From: Schizochytrium sp. TIO01 | Lineage: Eukaryota > Sar > Bigyra > Thraustochytrida > Thraustochytriidae | Length of the DNA stretch: 64,000 nt | Direction: 5' to 3' | Assembly: GCA_004764695.1 (NCBI GenBank) | Contig: SMSO01000037.1 | Span: 1,348,247-1,412,246 of the forward strand | Part shown: positions 1-11,316 of the stretch, in pieces | Numbering within the stretch: the stretch's first letter is position 1 | How the letters are laid out: the number at the start of each line of letters is the position of its first letter | Position numbers and translations under genes: made by a program | The notes under the pieces: generated by a model | Database searches by the model: none | Told to the model about the DNA's origin: nothing | Seen by the model: the letters and a program-made list of their open reading frames with translations, nothing else

Positions 1-1710
1 CGTTTGCCGAAAAAATTGTCAACAATCTTATTCTAAACGATCAAGATTGAGTTTAGAGCAATGAACCAGCGTAGCAGTTCTGTGAAATGGTAGATTGTAC
101 ACGGGGCAACCGCCAAACAGCTTTTGATTGCGCAGATCTTACTACTTTCAACTTGCTTACTTTAAGTTGCAAAGAGCAACAATCTCTTCCTTTTAGCTTG
201 TGCCCGTCCCGATGGAAAGTTTTCGGAAACAAGAGCCCAACTAACCGCCTTTCAATCTACCTGTCAAATACGTTGCATACTGTTTTGAACAGGCTACAAA
301 ATGAATTTAACGTTCTCCCTATAATCGTTATGCAGATATTTAAATTCAGTGTTCACATTCTAATAATGAAAGTCATCACAAGTCCTCCTCATAACTAGTT
401 TCGAGGTTGTAAACGTTTTTGTTGTGCACAGATAACGTATAGATCGCGTGGTGCGCAATGTTACTTTCGGTTCTGGCGATGGAAGCATCTATTTGACGAC
501 ACATGTTGATACTTGCTCTCGCTTCTCCAACCAAGGTTTCATCTTTACTGAACTCTTATACTTCAGAGCGAAGAACTTCCCCTATCACTTAACAGCAGTA
601 CCTATCTAGAGTCACCTAAGATGTATAGATGAATCTCATCTTAAATTTCTAAATGCAGGCAATCCGACAACTCTGAAGGACAACCAAAGGTGCTACCTGA
701 GTATGCAGAATCCAATTCTAGATTGCTTGATCATCACAAATGGTTTATGGAATTTGACAGTTGTGTGCAAAACGTCGGCAGACTCCAGCTTGCACAAAGA
801 CTGATTACGTCTCATCAAGATAGTTTATCATGTATGTTGTCGCTTCAGAAACAGACTATAGCAGCGTGGTTATGCTACGTCATTTAACCGTTTAAGGATG
901 GTAAAAGCATAGATCCCAATCGAAGGTTTGAGTGCACGTGCAGAGAACTGTGTATACAGTAGCTTCAGTCTATCTGGATTGCCAACAAGGCATCGTCCTT
1001 TTTCGTTTAAGTATGAGAATTCGAAGCTTAAATTCCAGTGCACGAAACAATAGTATTCATGTTGTACCGAGACTACCAATCGGAGGGTTATATGGACAAG
1101 ATAAAGCTAGAGTTCTGAGCGTATCATTATAGGCTCTAAACTATTCTGTATTGTAAATTGACTGCCAAATACAAAGATATGTGGCCAAGGAATTTCAAGA
1201 GTATGAGTGCATTACTTTCTCAATCGAATATGTAAGGGCGAACCTGAATTAGTGGTTGAGGAAACAAGTGGATGCAACCCGTTCAATTCCATACAATACA
1301 GATGAAGTCTGTCTTAGTCTCAAATTTAGAATATGAACCAGCTCACCTTGGGGTTTGTATCCAATGTCAGAAGATCGCTAACTCCATGAACCTTAGAACA
1401 AAATATTTTCTTCAGTCTCATCATGTGTGCTAAGCTAATTGCATCTATCTCCCCATTCACCTTCTGGCTGATCAAAAATCAGCTTTCAGTACGCCAGACT
1501 CTAAGTAGCATTAATTCAAAAGCATACTTTCCAATGGACCCCTACAACGTCTATTAGTTGATCTTCAACTTTCTGATCCGTTGCCTATAGCAAATATAGC
1601 TCCTTTTGAGCAAGCTATTCGCATATAATAAATAAAGATCTGAACTTCCCTACGAATGTAGTTACTTCAGCCATTGAGTACGTCTAATGAATAGTAAGGT
1701 TGCTGAGATG

Positions 1711-2136
1711 TGAGTGCTGAAAGGTGATACTGATTAGCGTGAGGTTGACTGTAAAGATGAAGGCAAGAAGCTTGATGAAGGTTATAAGAAGGTTGATTTA
1801 AGTGTTAGCGAACTGCTGTCCTGAGGAATGAATTCCAGGACAGATGGATTCATGTAGTAATTAGGGAGATTAAGACATCCTTGAATGTGGTTAGAGATAA
1901 TCGATGGGGTTAGGTTATCCAACCTTCTCCAACCATCGATCCAAGCTAAACCAAGCTTGGGTGTCGGTGATGTGTATTCACATTTCTAGTTCTTGGCTTC
2001 AGCAGCCTCATGAGTCTGGCTGCCTATTCTCGTTCTGATGTAAACCTTATCTCTATTGTGTTTTACAAAGGGACACCAAGAACATTAGCAATGTCTTGTC
2101 CACTAGTTCCTTCAATTGGAGTCTCAGCAGTAAGCC
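1711..2136. repeat. diverged direct repeat, copy 1
   Basis: This stretch aligns co-linearly with 2631-3053 at an offset of about 920 bases. I estimate 60-70% identity by eye, with small indels. Shared blocks include the opening (tgctgaaaggtga / tgctaaaagatga), a tgtgtattcacat / tgtgtatttacac block near 1970/2910, and the closing tctagttccttc region. Reading the minus strand at about 2070-2120 gives EGTSGQDIANVLGVPL followed by a stop. It may be a remnant of a duplicated gene or repeat family; I do not recognise the family. Confidence 0.7.
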
Positions 2137-2630
2137 AGAAGTTGCAAATTAGTCAGAGAGCAAGATGAAGGCATAATGCTTGAAGAATACTTTTACTTTT
2201 CTTTTTTTGAACTAAAGCTTTTCAAGTTAGCGTTCGGAATGAATTTGAGAGTGACAGCTTTCGCTTTAGATTCATTGGATTAAGACACACCATGTGAGTT
2301 ACTCAGAACTAAGAAGCTTAGGTGTGTCCTATTCACTTTCCAGTATATTAGTCTGCAAATAAAAAGTAAGTTTGGAAACCGTAGCTACTCAAGCACGTAT
2401 CTGGCTTTCCTAACCTTGGACCCACAGGTAATATTGAAATCCTTTAGAATTCACAGTACTGCGGCAATAATTCTAGCGATATGTGTTCACATGATCTTTC
2501 CATTGATGACAAAGCAAATGTCTGACCACTTAGCCAAACAAAAAAATGATTGACAGCTCATTTGGTAGAAATACTGCAAGTAACCTTGCGAATTCTCGGG
2601 AAGCTAAAGTTCTACTCAAATGAAGACACG

Positions 2631-3053
2631 ATAACTGCTAAAAGATGAATCTGGTCAGCTAGAGGTTGGTTATGGAAACGAAGCCAAGAGGCTTGATAAA
2701 GGCTCTAAGCAGGCGTGATAATCTATGGCTTTAAGAGGAATCGATCTGCTGCCCTTGAGATTGGCTTTCAAGGCATACTGATCCATGTAATAATTGGTAA
2801 CGTAAGACTCAATTGATTTATGCTAGCTGTCGACATAATTAACCAGGTTAGGTTAATTCGTCTCTCAAACATCAATCCAGATAAATTCCAAACTGGATTC
2901 TAACGAATGTGTATTTACACTTTTGGTTCATGGTTTTTGCAAGTCTGGTTATCTAGTTAGATTCCTATGTAAGCATTAAATACAATGGAATTCCAAGAAC
3001 TTTGGCAATGCCTTGTCCTCTAGTTCCTTCTAATGGTGGTTTCAGCAATAGCC
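2631..3053. repeat. diverged direct repeat, copy 2
   Basis: This is the partner of 1711-2136. The minus-strand peptide corresponding to copy 1 reads EGTRGQGIAKVLGIPL, but a one-base shift just upstream breaks the frame relative to copy 1. Copy 2 continues a few codons further before its stop. Both copies appear non-functional. Confidence 0.7.
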
Positions 3054-3940
3054 TCTATGCATCGAATCAATGAGTATTAGTCCAGGAGAATATGGTCCAC
3101 AAACAACTGTATTCGTGAAAATCAGCAATCGAAAAACAAATGCAGCATAAGAGAGTCTTTGGAAATCTTATATAAGCCCAAACGCTCTAAGCCATGCCTA
3201 CGAGAATACGTAGGCAAACTAATATATAGGTTTCTTGATTTGAAGTATTTTTAAGCCTATGTAAAATAAAGTCAATTCAAATAAGTGATGCTTAGGCATC
3301 TGCATGGAATTCTAGCTTCTCCGATATTTATGAATTCCTCGTGTCTAACTCATAAACTAGTGATTTAGTGCTTTTCCCCTCGATATCAGCTCACCAAGCC
3401 TTTGACTTTCTCAGTTTTCAAGGTTTCCTCATCTTAAAGAGCTTAGCCTGCACTAAGGAAGGCCTGTTTTACATAAACTATACGAAATTATGGTTGGTAG
3501 AACTCAGCAGTTAGAATGAAAGCTCCCTCAAATCAAGAATCTGCATGAAAAGCAAGCGTCATCTGTAAGATATACCTACCTTGATATCATTTCAATACGG
3601 AATTGATGTCTACCTCGAATTCAATGTGAAAGGTGAGTAGCTGAATCTGTCATGAGTAGAAGCTCCTTTTCAAGAGCCTTCAATCCATTGAATCAATTCT
3701 GCTTCGTGCTCGCAAGGACTAGCTGTAAGTTGCTTAATAGCAAGGAGAAGAAGAGCATGCTATGTTTATCAGGATTGTCAGAATTTAGTCTTGCGCTACA
3801 TTGTATACTTTCCAATAACTGTTTCTATTGACGAGAGTTAAAGTTTTCTGCATGCAAGGAGTCTGAAAGTTGAAATTAAGACTCAATACTCGAGGAAGTA
3901 GCCCTTGTTCAATCCAGAGTCAACTTTAGAGTGTCAAAGA

Positions 3941-4000
3941 TAGGCTTAATTGGTTAAGGTAAAATGCTCGAGTCGCAGTTCAATTTAGGTTTCGAATCAC
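3941..4000 (+). other. degenerate tRNA-like A/B-box patch
   Basis: Bases 3941-3959 (taggcttaattggttaagg) resemble a tRNA D-arm/A-box, and 3988-4000 (ggtttcgaatcac) resemble a T-arm/B-box with one extra base. A 4-of-5 bp stem with a 7-base loop can be drawn between them. The T stem and acceptor stem do not pair, so this is not a working tRNA. It could be a tRNA pseudogene, a tRNA-derived SINE remnant, or chance. Confidence 0.2.
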
Positions 4001-7000
4001 TGTTAATTGTCAAGCACTTGCCCCCCCAAAACTTGGTTTTGGTGAGATGAATACCGAATTTCATATTCTGATGATCCAGAACTTTGATTAACAAGATACT
4101 TGACGGCCCAAAGGTCATATTTGGTTTTCTATGCATAGCAACCTTTGTACCTTATATGGCAACAATGAGATAAAGACAATTTTGATATATTTAAAACAAA
4201 GCTGGAGAGGTTGAGCTAACTCTTTCAAATGAAATTCAGGTTTCAGCAAAAACACATTTTAAAGTGTCCATGTACACTTATGAAATCTTGAGCAAAAACA
4301 ATTTTCCATCATCCATGGCTGCCTTGTTGTTGTCCAATGTAGTCTGACTCCCAATGTTGCGTTGTGTCATTGATTACTTCATCTTGACCACATGGTCTTC
4401 GATTGGTAAACTCAACAACCAACAATTAAAATCAAAACGCAAATAATTGCAATCAAGCAATAGTGCATTAGAAACCTCTTCAAAGGCAATGAGATCAAGG
4501 TGCACTTAGAAGAATGAATTTACTTCCTAATTGATAGTTTTTGTTAAGCAGCGATTGATTGCTTGACCCAACTACCTAGGCATTCCATAAAATCCTCTTG
4601 GTTTCAGGTAAAACTGATGCTCGAAAATCTGCATGCTGATTTGTTCTCTCGGAATATTCATGTTTAAGTTCATACAAATGCAAGATATTGTTTGTCTTTA
4701 GCACCAAAGTTTTTATGGTTGTATTAATCAGCTCTTTAGAATACTTGTACAAAAGTTGTCTTGCATGTACCTTTGTGATAAAGCGATTAAGCAGCATAAC
4801 AATCGATACACTCTCAAACATTCGACCATGGCAGAAATGATCTTTGGGTGTCACAGCTACTTATGGGTTCACTCATAAAAGAGTCACCCTACATACCTAC
4901 GCGCATGCACGTTCAAGTTCCAGCTAAAACGGTACGCTAAGGGAAATGCTATAGAACAGACTACACAGTTCTTCTCATTCAACTCAAAGGATGTTATGAC
5001 CACTTGCTCATCTCGGTCTATAACTGCAGGGCAATCAAGGGGCCCCGTGCAGAAAGCCAAATGTTGTTCCGTAGAAAATTACAACATTAAAAAAATAAAA
5101 TTTATTTATTTTAAAAAAAGCTTACTCATGTTAGGCAATCATACAGACCTAAAAGGTAAAAAAAGACAGCATATTGGGGCGGACATAGGTAGGCTGTTTG
5201 GTTCAGAACTTCATGGCAAGCACCCAACGAAAGACACTGTTGAGACTCATTTCGCGTGTTTTTAAGAGAGTTACGTTGAAGTATAATGTGGAAATGAACA
5301 AAACAGGGATGGATGCGCATGTACAAACCTAATAATCGAAAGTGCGTCAAAAAGCCTCACTGACACTAACCTGAAATATATAATTTGGCACACAGTCACT
5401 GTTCTGTGACTATTCGATGTATATTTCAGCGCGGGAAAGCGAAACTTGAAAGATGAAATCTGAGGTTTGAAAGTTGCAAATTATCAAGAGCGAAGATGGG
5501 ACACTTTTAATTTGTAATAAGATAGCACCTACCTACGGACTGGCCAGCCTACTATTGGGTGGGGCGTGTTGCAACTATTTCATCAAAATAGAATCAGTAT
5601 CACTCTTCATTTTTAAAATAGAAGGAGACTAATTCTAACTTACTGATAGGATCTCTACCAAGGTGCACAAGTTCTCCTAGAAGAAACAAAACAACATTGG
5701 GTGAAACGACAAAAAGATCCATCAAGTTTTCGAAAATCGTTTCCCTTTCAGTTCATGATAGATCATTCTCTAGGAGTTTAGATCTCAACAAAATGTTTGA
5801 AGAATACTCGAAGAAATCAGAGGTTCCGGGACTTCTAAATAAAAGGCGCCTAAGAAGCTGAGATGTGGTTGGTGCGTTGCCATTTTTACAAGTTACATAC
5901 TCCTTGATATTAATTACCTACTCTCTCTAATTTTTCATTTAGCGTGATTAGAGTAGTATGCTAATCTCTGACCATTTTTGGGAGATCTCTAACGTTGGAT
6001 ATTCAACACTGAAATTTTGATTGCGTAATTCAATTTTTCACCTACATTAGAGATACTACTAGGCCTGAGTTTGTATAGATGGAACATTCGTGCCTGCTGT
6101 AGAACCAATGCTCAAATAATGTAATCATTGTTTCGTCCCCATCTCCCCAATCAAATTTAATCCGGAAGAGAGTCATTTGCGAGGTTGACTAAACAAACTT
6201 AAGTGTTGGTCATAAGAGAAGAAGCGAAAAAGAACAACGCCTTATACAGAGAGATAGCTTAGGACGCGATCAGGATGTTAATCCGAATAGCATTTGTGTT
6301 ATACGCTCATGCCTTAGCTCAAATCTCTCATGATATTCACTTACTTTATATAGTCACATCCATCTACAGAGTCTGAAAGAGGCTTTTGTCGCTCGTTCCT
6401 GAAATTATACAAAAGCTTGAGGTAAATCTTCTGTAAGCCGAACTCGACAATTGAATAGTTTCATGGGGTAAGATAAATTGTGCTTTTGTTTTTTTTTTAA
6501 ATCAAAAGAAAAGAAACAACAAACTGACGTTTTTTTGGTAGCACGATACGACCTCAGCCAGAAATGTAGGATCAGATTTCATATATATATATACTGACTA
6601 ACAAAGGTTAAATTAAAAACCAAGAGAGCAGCTGAAAGATAACGAGAACAGTAAATAGACTATAAGCTAGCAAAAGAAAGAACTCATATTGACATTTCTA
6701 CTATTGTTGTACGCTTCACAGTTCTGCGGTATGATGCCAGTATAGAACAAGATAATATTCAAATAATAAATGGCTATATCTAATAGGAAACAGGTTTGTG
6801 AGCAATATCACTCTTTCTGTGTTTATACTTTAGTCATTAATTGTTTCAAAGTGTTTTTTCTCTCAAATTTCGGAAATTCAAAAGAAGAAGATGAGAAAGT
6901 ATAACTTGAATAGCAAAGTTTCCACAAACATAACGACAAAGACCCACTTTCAACTTGTCTTTGATCTTTCCGCACAACGATTATTTGGTTATCTCTTTCC

Positions 7001-9678
7001 CAACGGCGATTGAGACTTTCTGAGCAGCCTGTGGCCCGCAAAATAATCTTTTCAAAGAACTTTACAGATGCAAACTTGCTGACAACTAACCTGAATAAAC
7101 CCCTTAGTCTAAGAAATCAATATTTTCTTTTCTTGTGTTTAAAATAAATTTAAAAATAAGTATCTTGAAGCAACTCTCCTTGTTTCTTAATGACACAATT
7201 GTAAGCAAGCTCATTCGATAGATTTCGAGCAACACGTCCTTAATTCTAAAGCGCAGAGGAATCGGATCTCAAATATTGGCAAACTTCATCATACATAATA
7301 GTTCTTAATAGTCGTTAGACAAATACAAATGATTCAAAAGCTACATGAGGTTTGTTATTCATTTTCCTAGCATTCCGGCACAAGCTCTTTCAGACCACAA
7401 CAGCATTATTCTATTTATTAAAATCTACGATGAATTCTTTCGTTTGTTCATTTTCAGTTGTTCATTTTTCCATTTTACGATAATAATAATTATTACATAT
7501 ACACACAGGCCATAACATATACATACGTATGGGTTTACATTATTTTGAAAGCCTCACGTTGAAGACTCTCGACCAGTTGCTCATTACAGATACGCGTGGA
7601 CTTGTTGAATGGTTGACAGGAGAAGCCTTTGACTAGTGAGCGTACCAAGAATAAGTCATTCTGTTTCTTTGTAGGTGCCTACCACCGGTTCCCACTATTA
7701 ACCTGTTTATTATAATGTAAAACATTTTTTAATATAAAGTTGAATAGCAACTTTTGTAATAACATGCTAAATACTCAAATGCTAAAAAAAGTAAAAAAAA
7801 AAGTAAAAATAAATTAAAAAAACAAGCTTTGAAGACAGAATAAAGCAATGCGCCTGGTTATCCCTCCATCAGCCGCTAGCGTTTCGTATCCCTCCAAGTC
7901 CTCATCTAAGTTCTAGTTCTGCCTGAGGCCCCAGTCGCATTCTATCTGAGGTGAAGACTGGGCTCTTCCTCGACAAGGTCGCTGACACTTTGTCGCGAAC
8001 AGATCTCTGTGAAAGTTCCAAAAAGGATCGTCATAAACAGAACGAGACTTTGTCCTTATGAGACATCGAAGCCTTGGAACACGGCAAGAGACTGCGGCAA
8101 GTGACGGAGAGGCGAAGAGCTGATGGAAACATGGGCTTACGATGCTGCGCTCCACGCAATTATAACTGCGTGGCATGCATTGGGGCTGCGGGGATAACCT
8201 GGTGCGAAAGGGCCCCACGGAGGGGACTCACATAATGTATCACGGTATCACGAGGATGCGATATCATGGCATATGCCGATTGACAGAAAGCAGACAAAAA
8301 ATCCTGGTTCGACTTGAAGACCAGATTTCTTTGGGGTGCCAAGAACTTGAGCAGTCTTCTCGGAAGGACACCAATATCCAAAATCAAGCTCAAAGGCCCC
8401 TCCAGACGCTTTCGTTTATGCGCTGAGTGAGGGGCATTTCACGGTAGCACATGCATACACTCACGCTTTCGAATTGGCGTTTGCCCTTGTTCAGGTAGAA
8501 CGAGAGACATTGCTTACAAAGTAGGAGACATATTGGATGCCTGGTTGACCGCTGTTAGGTATAAGTCGGAATATCCTGGGGATTATGCGATGCTGAGCTG
8601 TTCTTCGATTCGTCCAACGTCCAAGAAGACCACAAGAAGTGCGAATGTTAGAAGTATTCCAGCATAACTTCTGTTCTCACAACTGACATCGATCAGAAGT
8701 CCTAAACTTTGCTGTGTTTCCCACAAATCATTGTCGTATAAACTCAGAATCTGTGACTTACGTAGACCTGGATGGCAACAGTCAGCAAGTTAGATCCCAA
8801 TCGGTCATCAAAACGCGGAGTCACTTGGTTAGCTATAGCTGGCAGTGATCGCTTCCTCTTATCTGAGGATGACCGTTCTCGAGGCGGCGACTCAATTTTG
8901 TTGTGTCAAGCGCCCTACTAAAAAGACCCTTAGTTCTCTGCAACGTTCGTTTATTGCACTGCAATTTAGGGTCCAATGCTCCCTTCTGAATTTCAAAGCT
9001 GTTGTGTTATCCCTCCTATTTTAAACTGTCAGGTACATGAATGACAATGGCCATCCTACATCGTAGCGATATGTAAAATTATACATTTGAAAGAGCATAC
9101 TGCTTAGTGGGTGGTTGTTTTTGTAGGCTTTTTTTTTTTTTTTAACAATTTTATTTTTTATGTTTATTTTTTAATTGAAAAAGTTCTTTTCCTTTCATTT
9201 TTATAAGATGCTGTGTTAGCTTCCTATAGAAAACCGGTAAGAGTACCAGGAGCGACAAGCGCTGGATAGCTTTGTCGCCACGAACGAAACAGCTTGAATA
9301 GTTGTAAGAATGCTTTGGCAAGGCATTCGAACCACATTCAGGAGAGCGAGTAACTTACGATTTACGACTGTCTCGTCATTCGATGGAAGCAATGGTTACA
9401 ACACGCGACATATATTTAACGTAAAGCAAATGACGCATACATTTCTCACGCAGGCAGAATTGGAGTCACCGGAGCAAAGGCGCCGCCCAACGTTCGCTTC
9501 AACTGATTTCAGGCTCTTCTGTTGGAGAAGATCTTCATGAAAGGGCTTTAAACAATCAAGGCATGAACTGATTTGCCAGCGTGAGGGAACTCGACCAACG
9601 CTGAGTTTCTGCAAGGTTCTAGGGGACTTGGCGCTGCTGCGAGGCAGCTTCGCGCGGACAGGGATTCAGAGCTCGACG

Positions 9679-10267
9679 ATGAAGCTAGAGACAGCTGCAT
9701 ATTTTTTTCAGGAGGCCTATGAAGTCGTTAACCAGTTTCTTGTTACGGCCAATTCTGAAGTTCTTGCTGCCCATCCAATCCCACAGGAACTTGAAGAACG
9801 TGCAGTATATACACAGAACATCCGTCTGAACGACGCTGGACAGTGGCAAGACATGTGCTACGATTGTCTGAGGAAGCGAATGGTTTTACGTATCAGGTCT
9901 GAGGCCGAAGTGAATATTGCTTCTCTAGAGCTAGTTCATGAACCACGTGAGGTGCTCGCATTTCAAAGGGAATTACACTCGCTCGCTCGAGCCAGCCAGT
10001 TCGTGAGACTTGGTTGGCGTCCGCGCCGATTTCAGGGCAGAGCTGTCTTCTTGAGTCTTGTTCTTTTGCCATCTTGGCCAAGGCCTCCGTGAAATTCAGG
10101 GGAGTGCGTCAGGGAAGAGGCGAATGGAAAGTCTTCCTTCTAAGGCATTCATTACTTTCGAAGATTGCAAGTTTACACGCCTGGAAATTATGGTTCTCGG
10201 CCGCCGCAGTGCCTTCCAGGCGCTCCTCCAGGCAAAGCGGTGGAGCGTGGCGCAATATAGACGATGA
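9679..10267 (+). pseudogene. possible small interrupted gene, unknown product
   Basis: An ATG at 9679 opens a frame running to 10092 (about 137 codons) whose first ~110 residues look protein-like: KLETAAYFFQEAY, then helical stretches rich in L, E and R. After about 10.05 kb that frame degenerates (LLPSWPRPP, stop), while the +1 frame carries protein-like sequence (KAFITFEDCKFTRLEIMVL) up to a stop near 10267. A frameshift or a missed intron could join the two. I recognise no domain. It may equally be noncoding sequence upstream of the 928-aa gene. Confidence 0.22.
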
Positions 10268-11316
10268 GCGAATGCGAGGTACATAAACAGCTCTTCGAGC
10301 GAGCTAGTTTCCAAGCCCTTTGAAAGCACAATAACATTTGTGCAAAATGTAAGAGGAGATAGTCCTTCTCCTTGTTTAGTTTTTCTCAATTACACGAAGG
10401 GAGGGAAGTTTACCATGAGCCTAACACTGCCTACGTGTGTACTAGGTTCACGTTAAAAACGATTTACTTTCATAATTGGTCTTCGAGTTCAAAGTGTCTT
10501 TTTAAAAGAACGAAAGAAAGAAAGAAAGAAAGAAAGAACGATCGTTGATCTTTGTTCCTTCCTTTCTTCTCGTTTCGTCTTCCTTGTTCTGCTTCGGTGG
10601 AGATGAGCATACCAGCCAGGTCCGGTGCAAGAGGCACCTACAAAGTAAAGTGTGATTTAGTGGCAATTTCGCCGAGCGCAGCTATTACAGGACAACATGA
10701 AATATGGGAAGCAATCTCGTGCGACGCGAAGGCTTTCTGACGCAGCAAAATTGAATGCTACGGACTCGGACCTCTGCAGCAGCAGAACACGAACTGGGTC
10801 GTGGCCGCGAAAAGGCCCTCTCGCCTGGCTCGGGCCGAGTTCTTGGCACGCGGGGCAGTTGTCAGCCACTAGATCAGGCGTGGAGCGGAGCAAAGTGGAC
10901 TTGGAGAGGACTCGAGCTGATTTTGAGAACAGGATCCCGACGACTTTTGCGTGCCTCTGAGAGGTATAGAAAGTCCAGGTGTTGCTCCAAACGTAAGCTC
11001 AATAGAAATTTTTACGAAGGCTGCTTCGAAGTCACTTGGTTTCTGGCAAGAAACGGGTTGTCGGGTCTGCGTCGGCATCGCGTCACGACTCTTGCAGCGA
11101 GCTAAGCTCAAGAAGAAGAAGGCTGCTGTTTCCTTTCTCTTGTTTCCATTTTGTTTTTTACTTTTACTTGCGTCGTGCTTTTTTTTTTCTTTTCTTTTTT
11201 CTTTTTAAATACGTGCCGCGAGGTTTTACATAATCGAAAATAGCACACGAGGCCTGCTCAAACGGCAAGGTATTGTTGTCGAGTCTTCTCGTGTTGTGAA
11301 GTGGAAGGGTTCCAAG
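10268..11316. other. spacer upstream of the 928-aa gene
   Basis: This holds the (GAAA)n tract, a GC-richer patch at about 10.6-11.1 kb without a convincing reading frame, and a long pyrimidine-rich tract (about 11130-11205, mostly T and TTTC) roughly 110-190 bases before the start codon. The pyrimidine tract could be promoter or 5' UTR sequence; no TATA box is clear. Confidence 0.4.
10512..10538. repeat. (GAAA)n microsatellite
   Basis: A tandem GAAA tract of about six to seven units lies in the spacer upstream of the 928-aa gene. Confidence 0.9.

Larger units (their letters stand above)
1..9600. other. AT-rich gene-poor region
   Basis: No open reading frame in this stretch looks like a real protein: those present are short, start anywhere, and show no domain or consistent codon use. 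It holds a diverged direct duplication (listed separately), a degenerate tRNA-like patch near 3.94 kb, poly-A/T tracts (for example 7788-7822 and 9129-9145) and a GC-richer patch at about 7.85-8.45 kb that I could not identify. Decayed transposon or pseudogene sequence is the likeliest content, but no intact element is visible. Confidence 0.6.

Noticed and set aside
7913-8426. GC-richer patch with open frames on both strands
   Set aside because: The frames are short, mutually overlapping, and show no domain or protein-like composition.
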